Of a stretch of 64,000 bases of DNA, positions 42,164 through 50,839 are shown one piece after another. The stretch covers positions 23,847-87,846 of the forward strand of contig DYHT01000002.1 in the NCBI GenBank assembly GCA_020723995.1, given 5' to 3'. Under the pieces are notes generated by a model. It was given only the letters and a program-made list of their open reading frames with translations. It searched no databases and was not told the origin of the DNA. The position numbers and the translations under genes were made by a program. Every line of letters starts with the position of its first letter. Positions within the stretch are counted from its first letter, which is position 1. This DNA comes from Chloroflexus sp. GTDB taxonomy: Bacteria > Chloroflexota > Anaerolineae > Anaerolineales > Villigracilaceae.

Positions 42164-42874
42164 ATGGAAGTACAAATAGCAGTTGCCAAAGTCAATAAAT
42201 ATGCTGTTTCAGAGAGCGGCGATACACTCGAAGTCATCGAGCGTCCCAATGGCGGTCTCTCGGTCGTCCTGGCGGATGGGCAGACTTCAGGGCAGGGCGC
42301 CAAAGCCGTTTCGATGCTGGTCGTGCGCAAGGTCATTGGGCTGCTGGCCGAAGGTGTGCGGGATGGGGCGGCCGCCCGTGCGGCTTCGGATTTGCTCTAC
42401 ACCGAAAAGAAGGGCAAAGTCATCTCCACCTTGAATATCGTCTCTGTGGATCTGCAGACCAATACCGTTGTCATCACCCGCAACAATCCGGTGCCGATGT
42501 TCATCTCCCGCGGCGAGCAAATAGATTGTCTCGACTCTGAGTCGGAGCCAATCGGTGTATCACTCAGCGTCCGGCCGGTTATCAGCGAAATACATGTGGA
42601 GGCCGGGCTGTCGATCGTTCTGTTTACGGATGGGCTGACCCACGCCGGCGAGCGCCGCGGCCAGCCAATGGATGTTTGTACTTCGCTGAAGGCCATGTTG
42701 GAAGATCAGGATCCATCTCCGTCAGGGATCGCTGACGCGCTGCTTGGCGAGGCTGTCCACCTCGCCGGTGGGCGACCGGCAGACGATATCAGTGTGGTGG
42801 TGCTTAAAGTGTTGAAACGCCGGGGCGACGACGTGCGCCGTATGACAGTGCGCTTGCCGATCAATGTGGGGTAA
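42164..42874 (+). CDS. SpoIIE-family protein phosphatase
   Basis: A 236-residue PP2C-like phosphatase domain. Metal-binding Asp is in LSVVLADGQTSGQGAKAVSM (~29-48) and LSIVLFTDGLTHAG (~150-163), with a final DDISVVVLKV. It resembles the SpoIIE/RsbU group that dephosphorylates anti-anti-sigma factors. ATG 42164 follows GAGG; a reading six codons longer is less likely. It overlaps the P-loop gene downstream. Confidence 0.85.
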   Translation: MEVQIAVAKVNKYAVSESGDTLEVIERPNGGLSVVLADGQTSGQGAKAVSMLVVRKVIGLLAEGVRDGAAARAASDLLYTEKKGKVISTLNIVSVDLQTNTVVITRNNPVPMFISRGEQIDCLDSESEPIGVSLSVRPVISEIHVEAGLSIVLFTDGLTHAGERRGQPMDVCTSLKAMLEDQDPSPSGIADALLGEAVHLAGGRPADDISVVVLKVLKRRGDDVRRMTVRLPINVG

Positions 42875-43241
42875 TACAAATTTCGCGGAAATTCTTATCG
42901 GCGTAGTTGGCCCCTGCGGCTCGGGTAAATCCACGTTGGTGGCGGAGTTGAAGAGGCGCGGCTACAATGCACGCCACATTGCCCAGGAGCATTCCTATGT
43001 AAAGGATATGTGGTACCGGTTGACAAACCCGGATATATTGATCTTTCTCGACGCCTCATATCCGGTCACATGTAAAAGGCGGAATCTAAATTGGAGTGAG
43101 GCCGATTGGGCCGAGCAGCAGCGGCGGTTGAGTCACGCCCGCCAACATGCTGCTCTATTTTTAGATACAGACAAATTGAATATCGAGGAAGTCCGCCGAA
43201 AAGTAATGGATTTTCTCGCTGAAACGGTAAAGCGTACTTGA
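42864..43241 (+). CDS. P-loop NTPase, nucleoside kinase-like
   Basis: A 125-residue protein. Walker A GVVGPCGSGKSTLVAELKRR is at ~13-32. DILIFLDASYPVT (~57) occupies the Walker B position of small kinases, and a helical end follows. The small size and layout resemble adenylylsulfate- or shikimate-type kinases, but no specific family fits. It starts 11 bases inside the SpoIIE phosphatase gene, suggesting coupling. Confidence 0.7.
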   Translation: MWGNTNFAEILIGVVGPCGSGKSTLVAELKRRGYNARHIAQEHSYVKDMWYRLTNPDILIFLDASYPVTCKRRNLNWSEADWAEQQRRLSHARQHAALFLDTDKLNIEEVRRKVMDFLAETVKRT

Positions 43242-43282
43242 CCCCGCACAATCCTGCCCTACCCACCCTATTTCAATGGGGG

Positions 43283-43321
43283 TATAATCACCCGCGCCGC
43301 CAGCCTTTGGCTGGTATTTTT
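43283..43321 (+). promoter_or_regulatory. secD promoter and leader hairpin
   Basis: TATAAT at 43283-43288 is followed by a terminator-like hairpin CCAGCC-TTT-GGCTGG (43300-43314) and TATTTTT, ending 20 bases before the secD ATG. If transcription starts near 43295, the hairpin begins almost at the 5' end. It could attenuate secD or belong to an upstream unit. Confidence 0.55.
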
Positions 43322-43341
43322 ATGAACGGAGACTGCGACGT

Positions 43342-44763
43342 ATGTTTAAAAATCAGTACACACGATTGATTATCATACTATTTATGTCCGCTTTGGCCAT
43401 GTGGATCGACGCGAGTAATACGCTCAAAGTCACTAATCCAATCAACGGCGAACTGGTAATGCAGCGCAGCGTCAGCCCGCGCCTGGGTCTTGACCTGCAA
43501 GGCGGACTGCAAGTGTTGCTGGAAGCCGATCTGCCGGCCAATACGGCCGTTGACCCGGACGCGCTTTCAGTCGCCCGCACAATTATCGAAAACCGCACCA
43601 ACGCGCTGGGGGTAAGCGAAAACGTCATTCAGGTGGCCGGCGACCGCCGCATTGTTGGCGAATTCCCCGGGCTGGAAGATTCGGAGGCTGTCCTGACAAT
43701 TCTACAAAGAACCGGCTTATTGGAATTTGTGGATATGGGCAATAACCCTCCTCCAGTGGGTACTGTCATCGAGACCGATTTTGGTCTGGCAGCACCCGAA
43801 GAAACAGCCACACCGACTGCCGCCCCGGATGTTACAACCGCGCCTGGCACAACACCTGAAGCAGCCGCCCAGCCTGAAACGCCGCCCGCGCCGATCTATC
43901 CGACCGTCATGACTGGCAGCGACTTGAAAACCGTCGAGGTTGGCGCGGATGAATTCAGGAATTATGAAATACGGTTTACACTTACCGATAAAGGCCGGCA
44001 GATCTTTGCCGATTATTCGACTACTCATCAAGGCCAATTCCTCGGCATTGTACTGGATAAGGAAGTCATCTCCACGCCAAGAATTGAAACGCCCATCACC
44101 GAAGGGGCTGGCCGCATTACCGGTAAATTCACGGCGGAAGAGGCTAACGCGCTGGCAATCCAATTGCGCTACGGCTCTCTGCCCGTCCCGCTGAAAATTG
44201 TCGAGACGCGCATCATCGGACCAACCCTGGGCGAAGATTCCCTGCAAAAAAGCCTGATCGCAGGCATGGCCGGCATGATCATCGTTATCCTGTTCATGAC
44301 TCTTTATTACCGCCTGCCCGGCATTGTTGCCGCCATCTCCATACTTTTCTATGCTGCGATTGCATTTGCCATATTCAAGTACTTCCACTTCACGTTGACT
44401 CTTCCGGGCATTGCCGGTTTTATGCTCTCCACCGGTGCGGCGCTGGATGCCAACATTCTTATTTTCGAACGTTTGAAGGAAGAACTCCGCAGCGGCCGGA
44501 CACTGGCGCAGGCAGTGGAACAGGGCTGGACTCGCGCCTGGTCATCAATTCGTGACTCGAACATTGCAGCCATCATCACCTCGGCCATCCTGTTCTGGTT
44601 TGGCAGTACGTTCGGCGCAACCATCGTCAAAGGCTTCTCACTGACCCTGGCGATCGGTGTCATCGTCAGCTTGTTTACTGCCATCTTTGTCACCCGCACC
44701 TTGCTGGCACTGGTCTTGCAGTGGTTTAAACCCAAGAATTACGCCCGCTGGTTTGGCATCTAG
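43342..44763 (+). CDS. secD: Protein translocase subunit SecD
   Basis: A 473-residue RND-type membrane protein. The N-terminal helix is followed by PRLGLDLQGGLQVLLEADLP (D1 motif, ~46-65). A periplasmic part contains a Thr/Ala/Pro-rich linker (~155-190). DTNI-type motif GAALDANILIFERLKEELR (~370) and six C-terminal helices follow. It uses the proton gradient to help release exported proteins with SecF and SecYEG. GGAG precedes the ATG and secF follows after 11 bases. Confidence 0.95.
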   Translation: MFKNQYTRLIIILFMSALAMWIDASNTLKVTNPINGELVMQRSVSPRLGLDLQGGLQVLLEADLPANTAVDPDALSVARTIIENRTNALGVSENVIQVAGDRRIVGEFPGLEDSEAVLTILQRTGLLEFVDMGNNPPPVGTVIETDFGLAAPEETATPTAAPDVTTAPGTTPEAAAQPETPPAPIYPTVMTGSDLKTVEVGADEFRNYEIRFTLTDKGRQIFADYSTTHQGQFLGIVLDKEVISTPRIETPITEGAGRITGKFTAEEANALAIQLRYGSLPVPLKIVETRIIGPTLGEDSLQKSLIAGMAGMIIVILFMTLYYRLPGIVAAISILFYAAIAFAIFKYFHFTLTLPGIAGFMLSTGAALDANILIFERLKEELRSGRTLAQAVEQGWTRAWSSIRDSNIAAIITSAILFWFGSTFGATIVKGFSLTLAIGVIVSLFTAIFVTRTLLALVLQWFKPKNYARWFGI

Positions 44764-44774
44764 AGGAGTCCACG

Positions 44775-45707
44775 ATGAATATCCTCAATAAACGTTACAT
44801 ATACTTTGCTCTCTCGCTGCTGATTATCGTCCCAGGTTTAATTGTTCTGGGTGTCAAGGCCGCGCAAAATAATCTACCGCTTTCGATTGACTTCACTGGT
44901 GGCAGCCTGCTCGAGGTTCAGTTTGAGGCTGGTGCGGCTCCTCAACCAGCGCAGGTGCTGGCGCTTTACGAAAATTTTGGAACCAGAGATGCTCAGGTAC
45001 AGACAACCGACAGCGGGTCCATCTTGATTCGCTCCACCTTCATGGACGAACCTACTCGTGACCAGGTCATCACCGCCATGAAGTCTCAGTTCGGGGGTGA
45101 AGTGACCGTCCTGCGCTTCGACAGCGTCGGCCCGTCCATTGGCAAGCAGGTAACCTCCCGCGCCGCCATGGCGGTCGGTATTGCCGCGCTGGCCATCCTG
45201 ATTTACATCACCCTGGCTTTCCGCCGTGTGGAGCATGCTTTCCGCTTGGGGCTGTGCGCCATTATCGCCATGGTGCACGATGTCGTCATTGTCTTCAGCC
45301 TGGTGGCGATCGGCTCGCTGCTCTTCGGCTGGGAAATAGACGCTCTCTTCCTGACTGCCCTGTTGACCGTGATTGGTTTCTCGGTGCAGGATAAAATCGT
45401 GGTTTTCGACCGCATCCGCGAAAATTCCAACGTCCTTCGCCGCCTTGAATTCGAGAAAATGGTCAACCATTCCATTGTGCAAACCCTGCAACGATCCATC
45501 AACACGCAGTTGATGACCGTCGAATTCCTGCTGCTGGCACTGGCGTTGTTTGGCGGCGTCACCTTGCGCGAATTTGCTGTCGTTTTGCTTGTCGGCCTGT
45601 TGAGTGGTACATATTCTTCAATATTTATCGCCTCCCCCATGCTCGTCGTCTGGGAAAATCGCGAATGGCGCACCTGGTTCCGCCATCCTGAGCGCAGCCA
45701 AGCATAG
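44775..45707 (+). CDS. secF: Protein translocase subunit SecF
   Basis: A 310-residue partner of SecD. The SecF signature SIDFTGGSLLEVQFE (~37) lies in the periplasmic loop and VGFSVQDKIVVFDRIRENSN-type motif is at ~205. There are six transmembrane helices, ending LRRLEFEKMVNHSIVQTLQR, then REFAVVLLVGLLSGTYSSIF. AGGAG precedes the ATG. Confidence 0.95.
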   Translation: MNILNKRYIYFALSLLIIVPGLIVLGVKAAQNNLPLSIDFTGGSLLEVQFEAGAAPQPAQVLALYENFGTRDAQVQTTDSGSILIRSTFMDEPTRDQVITAMKSQFGGEVTVLRFDSVGPSIGKQVTSRAAMAVGIAALAILIYITLAFRRVEHAFRLGLCAIIAMVHDVVIVFSLVAIGSLLFGWEIDALFLTALLTVIGFSVQDKIVVFDRIRENSNVLRRLEFEKMVNHSIVQTLQRSINTQLMTVEFLLLALALFGGVTLREFAVVLLVGLLSGTYSSIFIASPMLVVWENREWRTWFRHPERSQA

Positions 45708-45778
45708 TCGCGGAAGACAGCAAACCTGCCAACGCATAACACTCGGTCTTTTTTATGGGGAAGAGATAAAGACATTCA

Positions 45779-46108
45779 CTATCCTGACCACCTGTCACAC
45801 TCTGCTGAATAGGTGCGAGGACAGTCTGTACAGCGCGCGAGAAGGCGGGCTTCAATCCCGCGCACCTTGAGCGAGCCGTCCTGAAAGACGCCGAAATAGC
45901 AGTTGGCCACCGGGACCCGATCGTTCAGGCGGGAAGGCAGGAAAACCACCCAGCGGTAAACGCCATCCAGGGAAATGGGTAAGCCAGTCCGTTCGGTGAT
46001 GTCTGCCAGCAGGGCTTCAAAATCAGCGGGGGTCTTGCAGCCATCCTTATGCACCCACAGCTTGCACTGCAGGTCGAAGGACTGACCAAAGTCTACACCC
46101 CCAACCAA
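45779..46108 (-). pseudogene. DNA polymerase family B fragment
   Basis: About 75 residues of a ~110-residue open stretch match the palm region of family B DNA polymerases: TERTGLPISLDGVYRWVVFL, PSRLNDRVPVANCYFGVFQD and GSLKVRGIEAR. In complete enzymes RRRDTPP follows; here the frame breaks after EAR and the rest of the polymerase is missing on both sides. It is therefore a remnant. The surroundings (45708-46257) show no intact gene. Confidence 0.65.
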
Positions 46109-46257
46109 CGACGGGCAAAGCCGATGCGCGCCGCGCTGAACGCTCGAATGGCAAAAAATGCTATACTTGGTTTGAGAGTATTAACCGCATTCACCATTGT
46201 CCTGTTTGCACTGGCTGCGCGCATCCTGGCGCGGCGCGTGGAATGAAAGGAGGAGAC

Positions 46258-46428
46258 ATGTTAATCGAGCATTACGACCTCGAAGTTTTTACACCACCCT
46301 GCAAGCCGGGGGCGGAGCCGCAGTACGCCGATCGCCGCGCCGCGCTGGAGGAGATCGTCATCGAGGCGCCGGCGATTGGTCGAAAGGGTAAACCAAAAGT
46401 AACCGGAAAGGAGGCAGAACTATGGTGA
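46258..46428 (+). CDS. Short open frame before plsY, unknown
   Basis: A 56-residue reading that starts at ATG 46258 behind a good AAGGAGGAGA site and ends inside the plsY start (TGA overlaps ATGGTGATG). MLIEHYDLEVFTPPCKPGAE and EEIVIEAPAIGRKGKPKVTG are its main parts. I do not recognise it. The strong ribosome site suggests it is translated, but the region is full of gene scars, so it may be the front of a truncated gene. Confidence 0.45.
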   Translation: MLIEHYDLEVFTPPCKPGAEPQYADRRAALEEIVIEAPAIGRKGKPKVTGKEAELW

Positions 46429-48005
46429 TGCCTGAGTTGTTTTGCCCGTTGCTGGTTATCGTTAGCTATTTGTTAGGGTCAGTCTCCTCGGCGATTATGG
46501 TCACGCGGTTATGGAGCGGCAAGGATATCCGCACTCTCGGCAACCGCAACGCCGGAGCGGCCAACGTGGCACGCAGCGTCGGCCTGTTGCCGGCGGCTTT
46601 GGTCAGCGTGGCCGATTTTTCGAAGGGGGCGATACCCGTCTATGTTGCCCATCTACTCGGTTTGGGCAACGCCTGCGCGCTGGGCGGAGCAGTGGCGGCG
46701 GTCATCGGCCACAGTTACCCGCTTTACTTTCGCTTTCGGGGCGGCAAGGGACTGGCGGCTTCGCTGGGCGCGCTGCTGGTCTTCACGCCTTTCGAGACGC
46801 TCCTCGTACTGCCGGTCCTGGGGCTGGTGTACCTGGTAATCACTGGCAGTGCGGTGACCGGGGCGCTGGTCAGCTTGAGTCTCCTGATCGGCCTGAACCT
46901 GTGGCGCGGTCACCCGCTGATCGTCGCATTGGCCCCGTTGGTGCTGCTGACCACCATGGGGCTGTGCACCATCCCGCAGGCCATCTTCGATTGGCGCCAG
47001 CGCGCCAATAAGAAACGCCTGCTCGCCTACTGGCTCTCGCCCAAAGATGAGACGGCGAAAAGGGAGCGCGTGGCCGTCATCACCGACAGCATTGCCTCCC
47101 TGCCTCCTGAATGGCGCCGCCGCGAGCAGATCCACATGGTGCCGCTGGCGTTGATCCTGCCGGAGGGCGTATACCGTGACGGCGTGGATATTGACCCGCG
47201 CCAATATTATCGGCGGTTGCGCCAGGACGGCCTCGCTCCCAAGACATCGGCGCCCTCGCCGGGCGAGTTCCTGGCGCTCTACCAACAACTGGCAAAGACT
47301 TATCACTGCGGCGTAGTGATCACACCACCGAGCGAATTGACCCAAACCTGGGAAGCGGCCCGCCTGGGAGCAAACATGGCGGCCGAACACTTCCTGGCCG
47401 AGGTGGTGGACAGCCGCACAGCCGGCCCGGCGCAGGGTTTCGTCGCCCTGGCCGCAGCGCGCGCGGTCGCTTCTGGCGCCAACCTGCAAACCGTCCTGGA
47501 AGTCATCCAGGAAGCGCAGAAGAACGTCGGCTTTGTCGGCGTGCTGGATACGGTCAAGTTACTGATCGAGGGCGGACGCGTCGCGCACCTGCACCACTGG
47601 TTGCAATCCGCTTTACGGCTTTACCCGCTGTTGTACATCCATCAGGGTCAAATCCGCCTGATTGGCATGGCGCGCACCAAAGCGAAAGCCATCGAGCGCA
47701 TGATTGCCTGGCTCAGGGAGAATTTGCCCGGCGAGGGACTTTCTCTGGCTGTGGCACACACCGACGCCTTTGAAGAGGCGGCCGCGCTGGAAAAGCAACT
47801 CCTTTCCCTCTTTCAGCCTGACGAGCACTTTGTGACGGAATTGACGCCGGTCATTGGAGCGCACGCCGGCCCGGGTCTCTTGGGAGTCGGCTGGTGGGTG
47901 AACGCTGAACAAACAATAACAGTATGGCGCTCAAAGGCTTGGTGCAGCCGGGCGACCACGTCGTCACCTCGTCCATCGAGCACAACGCCATGTGGCGTCC
48001 GCTGA
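46422..48005 (+). CDS. PlsY acyltransferase fused to a DegV (FakB-like) domain
   Basis: A 527-residue reading. Residues 1-~200 are PlsY: LGSVSSAIMVTRLWSGKDIR and NRNAGAANVARSVG (~38-54), DFSKGAIPVY (~65-74) and GHSYPLYFRFRGGKGLAAS (~96-114), with about six membrane helices. Residues ~217-492 are DegV: VAVITDSIASLPPE, PKTSAPSPGEF (fatty-acid headgroup Thr275/Ser276), EVVDSRTAGPAQGF and PVIGAHAGPGLLGVGWW. DegV/FakB proteins bind fatty acids and present acyl-phosphate, the donor PlsY uses to acylate glycerol-3-phosphate. The last ~35 residues are out of frame over an aminotransferase fragment, so the original stop was lost. AAAGGAGG precedes the ATG. Confidence 0.85.
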   Translation: MVMPELFCPLLVIVSYLLGSVSSAIMVTRLWSGKDIRTLGNRNAGAANVARSVGLLPAALVSVADFSKGAIPVYVAHLLGLGNACALGGAVAAVIGHSYPLYFRFRGGKGLAASLGALLVFTPFETLLVLPVLGLVYLVITGSAVTGALVSLSLLIGLNLWRGHPLIVALAPLVLLTTMGLCTIPQAIFDWRQRANKKRLLAYWLSPKDETAKRERVAVITDSIASLPPEWRRREQIHMVPLALILPEGVYRDGVDIDPRQYYRRLRQDGLAPKTSAPSPGEFLALYQQLAKTYHCGVVITPPSELTQTWEAARLGANMAAEHFLAEVVDSRTAGPAQGFVALAAARAVASGANLQTVLEVIQEAQKNVGFVGVLDTVKLLIEGGRVAHLHHWLQSALRLYPLLYIHQGQIRLIGMARTKAKAIERMIAWLRENLPGEGLSLAVAHTDAFEEAAALEKQLLSLFQPDEHFVTELTPVIGAHAGPGLLGVGWWVNAEQTITVWRSKAWCSRATTSSPRPSSTTPCGVR

Positions 48006-48286
48006 AAGCGCTGGAGCGACACGGTGTCGCGGTGACAGCCGTTCCCTGCGCGGCGGGCGGCACGCTCGCGCCGGCGTATGTGGAAGCGGTCCTCCGTCCC
48101 GAGACGCGGCTGATTACCCTGCTGCACGCCTCCAACGTCCTGGGGACGATCCTGCCGGTAGTCGAAATCGGTGCGCTGGCCCGCAAGTATGGTATCCTCT
48201 TCCTGGTGGACGCGGCGCAAACGGCTGGCGCGTATCCCATTGACATGGCGGCTATGAACATAGACTTACAGTTTCATCCCCAGTGA
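47912..48286 (+). pseudogene. Class V aminotransferase (cysteine desulfurase-like) fragment
   Basis: About 120 codons in the +1 frame relative to the PlsY-DegV gene. ALKGLVQPGDHVVTSSIEHN, AMWRPLKALERHGVAVTAVP, TLLHASNVLGTILPVVEIG and FLVDAAQTAGAYPIDMAAMN form the middle of a SufS/Csd-like PLP enzyme. The PLP lysine and C-terminal half are missing, as is the N-terminus. A fragment left by deletions on both sides. Confidence 0.85.
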
Positions 48287-48323
48287 TTCATTCCACTCAA
48301 CCCAATTATTGAAGGAGTAAACC

Positions 48324-49760
48324 ATGACCGGAATGCTTCCACGTGATTTTTCGTCAGTAGATCGCAAGGCGCGCATGCAAGTTGAGTCGCATGGCTTGCC
48401 ACTGCGCCCGGCCGAGGAACGGATCAAGGACTTTGACGAAGCCATCATCCGCCTGGACGAAGAATGGGCCATGTATGAAGCCACGCGCTGCATCCACTGC
48501 CCGGATCCAGCTCCTTGTCAGAAAGCCTGCCCTGCGGGAAACGATATTTCCTACGCCGTGTGGTTGATCGAGAATGGCCTGTTTTTGGAGGCGGCCAGCG
48601 TTTACCGCCAGACCAGTTCGCTGCCGGAAGTGTGCGGCCGCATCTGCCCGCAAGAAAAATTATGCGAAGGGGCGTGTGTGCGCAGCAAGAAAGGAAATCT
48701 TCCGGTTCCGACCGGCGCCTTGGAAGCTTTTACCACCCATTATGAACGTCGAAAACAAGGCGTGAACATCCCGGTGGGCAAGTTCACCGGCAAAAAAGTT
48801 GCCATCATCGGAGCAGGGCCGTCTGGTCTGGCTTGCGCCAAGCAATTGGTGAGTCGCGGTCACTGGGTGACACTCTTCGACGCCTGGCCAGCGCCTGGCG
48901 GGCTGCTTACTTACGGCATCCCAAACTTCAAATTACCCAAGAAGGTGGTCTTCGATATTTGGGATGACCTGTTGCGGGCAGGCGTGACTTTTGTCGGCAA
49001 CACCTACATCGGCCCAAAGATCACGGTGGATAAGCTCTTCACGGGCGGATATAACGCCATCTTTATCGGCGTGGGTACGACAGTGGATGCTTCGCTGGAT
49101 GTGCCGGGTGATAATCTGCCGGGCATTTATAAGGCGACTGATTTCCTGGTGCGCGCCAATGTGGATATGGATCTGCTGCCCCACGAGATGTGTGCCCGCC
49201 CGGAAGTTGGAGAAAGGGTAGCGGTCATCGGCGGTGGAGATACATCAGCGGACTGCCTGCGTACTGCGCTGCGTTTAGGGGCGAAGGAGGTGACCTGTCT
49301 CTACCGGCGCAGCGAAGCTGAAATGCCGGGCGGGTACAAAGATCGCACAATGGCGATCGAAGAAGGTGCCAAATACCATTTCCTGACCCAACCGGTGCGC
49401 TTCATCGCCGGGGCGGATGGTCGCCTAGCGCAGGTTGAGTGCGTGCGCACTGAACTGGGTGAACCGGATGAGAGTGGCCGGCGCCAATTTAGAATCGTAG
49501 AAGCCTCGAATTTTATCATCGAAGCCGACACAGCTATCCTCGCCATCGGTTATAAGCCAGACCCGATCATCAGCGCGACCACCCCTGGCATTGAGACTCA
49601 CCCCAGCGGCCTGCTGATGGCTGACCTGAATACCGGCGCGACCAAACGAAAGGGGGTTTTCACCGGTGGAGATGTGGTCACCGGCCCACATCTGGTGGTG
49701 ACCGCAATGGTGGCGGGACGCAAAGCTGCTGCCGCAATTGACCGATATTTAGGTTGGTAA
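48324..49760 (+). CDS. GltD-like NAD(P)-dependent oxidoreductase
   Basis: A 478-residue protein of the glutamate synthase small subunit family. Eight N-terminal cysteines bind two [4Fe-4S] clusters: CIHCPDPAPCQKAC (56-69) and CGRICPQEKLCEGAC (104-118). FAD-binding VAIIGAGPSGLACAKQLV is at ~159-176 and the NADPH site VAVIGGGDTSADCLRTALRL at ~294-313. No gltB is nearby, so it may work as NfnB-, SudA- or PreT-like transhydrogenase or reductase rather than in glutamate synthesis. The start is ATG 48324 behind GAAGGAG. Confidence 0.88.
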   Translation: MTGMLPRDFSSVDRKARMQVESHGLPLRPAEERIKDFDEAIIRLDEEWAMYEATRCIHCPDPAPCQKACPAGNDISYAVWLIENGLFLEAASVYRQTSSLPEVCGRICPQEKLCEGACVRSKKGNLPVPTGALEAFTTHYERRKQGVNIPVGKFTGKKVAIIGAGPSGLACAKQLVSRGHWVTLFDAWPAPGGLLTYGIPNFKLPKKVVFDIWDDLLRAGVTFVGNTYIGPKITVDKLFTGGYNAIFIGVGTTVDASLDVPGDNLPGIYKATDFLVRANVDMDLLPHEMCARPEVGERVAVIGGGDTSADCLRTALRLGAKEVTCLYRRSEAEMPGGYKDRTMAIEEGAKYHFLTQPVRFIAGADGRLAQVECVRTELGEPDESGRRQFRIVEASNFIIEADTAILAIGYKPDPIISATTPGIETHPSGLLMADLNTGATKRKGVFTGGDVVTGPHLVVTAMVAGRKAAAAIDRYLGW

Positions 49761-49769
49761 TGGGATTCA

Positions 49770-50119
49770 TGCCTGACCGTGCCGACCTGCCCGCCGGTGA
49801 TTTCCAGGAACACGTCCTCCAGGCTGGGCCCAGTGTGTTCAGGCTGACGACTCGCAGTCCGTGTGAGGCGGCATAGTTCATGATCAGTGACAGCAGCACT
49901 GACGGGTCTTCTGTATACAACTGCCACTTGTCGCCCGTCTTGACCGAGGTCGTCACACCCGGCAGGGCGGTAAGCGCCTCGCCGTGGGTCTGACCATCCG
50001 GTTCCAGCGCTACTTCGACCGGTTGCACACGCTGGAAGGCGCGTTTCAGGCGTTCGGGAGTGTCAATCAAAGTTCTCGGCTTTCACGTCCCGCTTCTCCC
50101 ACAGGCCGAAGGTCTCCAG
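49770..50119 (-). pseudogene. ABC transporter ATPase fragment
   Basis: Minus-strand pieces of one ABC ATPase: LETFGLWEKRDVKAENF (50119-50066), then after an internal deletion and frame change DTPERLKRAFQRVQPVEVAL and LPGVTTSVKTGDKWQLYTED. After another frame change GPSLEDVFLEITGGQVG follows. The Walker A, signature and Walker B parts are absent. It lies between gltD-like gene and a MITE-like element that cuts the upstream side. Confidence 0.75.
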
Positions 50120-50127
50120 TTGTTGGC

Positions 50128-50277
50128 GTGCGCGCACGTAACTACTCAGCCGAGTGTCATTCTGAGCCGCTGGTGCTCTTCCAGCGGCGAAGAATCTCTC
50201 TCAAAGCAGGCCGAGATGCTTCGCTCCGCAACGAACGCTCCGCTCAGCATGACAAGCCTGAGTAGTTACGCGCGCAC
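50128..50277. repeat. MITE-like element 2
   Basis: A 150-bp element whose ends are inverted repeats of 20-22 bases (50128-50149 and 50258-50277, sharing CGTAACTACTCAG and differing by a two-base gap). Inside are TGTCATTCTGAG/CTCAGCATGACA, and an AACGAACGC hairpin partner just outside. It directly abuts the truncated ABC ATPase fragment. No coding capacity. The rest of 50278-50450 shows no gene. Confidence 0.75.
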
Positions 50278-50450
50278 AGCGCGTTCGTTGCGAGGCACAC
50301 GATAGAGGCTGGCAGTTTGAATGGCATTGTTCATGGTTTACTCTTTCTCGCAATGATATATGCGGTTACATCATGACCTTGTTAGACAATTCTTAACCAA
50401 AAAACCCCCAGATATGGGGGCTATGGGGCGGGATACCGTCATATATCAGG

Positions 50451-50521
50451 CTGGGGGCAAAGGATTCGAACCTCTACAAACTGATCCAGAGTCAGTTGTC
50501 CTACCATTAGACGAGCCCCCA
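50451..50521 (-). tRNA. tRNA-Gln (CTG)
   Basis: Minus-strand cloverleaf: acceptor TGGGGGC/GCCCCCA, D-loop TCGTCTAATGGTAGGAC, anticodon stem ACTGA/TCAGT with loop CTCTGGA (anticodon CTG), T-arm AGGTTCGAATCCT, discriminator G. CCA is not encoded. The UGGGG start is usual for tRNA-Gln. Confidence 0.93.
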
Positions 50522-50704
50522 ATCTTCAAGCGGGAAATATTTTACCATACGCAAGCGCCCCCGTCCAGTAGGCAGACAGTGGCGCTTCTACATCACCTTA
50601 TCTTAAATTATCTGCAAAAGTATTGATTTTCGAGCGGTTTTATGAGAAAATATAGTTGCCCGTCGTTGGGTGCCCCCCTCACCCAGCGGCGGGTATTTAT
50701 GTAG

Positions 50705-50777
50705 CGCCCCCGGCGAGGCTCGAACTCGCAACCACTGGATTCGAAGTCCATTACTCTGTCCATTGAGCTACGGGGGC
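50705..50777 (-). tRNA. tRNA-Arg (TCG)
   Basis: Minus-strand cloverleaf: acceptor GCCCCCG/CGGGGGC, D-loop TAGCTCAATGGACAGAG, anticodon loop CTTCGAA (anticodon TCG), T-arm GAGTTCGAGCCTC, discriminator G. One mismatch at the top of the anticodon stem (A27-G43). CCA is not encoded. The 50522-50704 spacer has no gene. Confidence 0.92.
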
Positions 50778-50810
50778 GGGCGGGACAAAATTATACTCTA
50801 AAAAACTGCC

Positions 50811-50839
50811 TTTTCATATTTCAAGCTACATGTTATAAT
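50811..50839 (+). promoter_or_regulatory. Probable rplS promoter
   Basis: TTTTCA, 17-base spacer and TATAAT (50834-50839). A short GC-rich hairpin (CGCGCC...GGCG region, ~50848-50862) lies in the leader before AAGGAT and the rplS ATG. It may be an L19 leader, but no consensus was verified. Confidence 0.6.

Noticed and set aside
46049..46246. Start of an ABC ATPase (ALQVEGLTKVY) and end of a permease on the + strand
   Set aside because: The first part is antisense to the polymerase remnant and may be chance; the match is too short to call.
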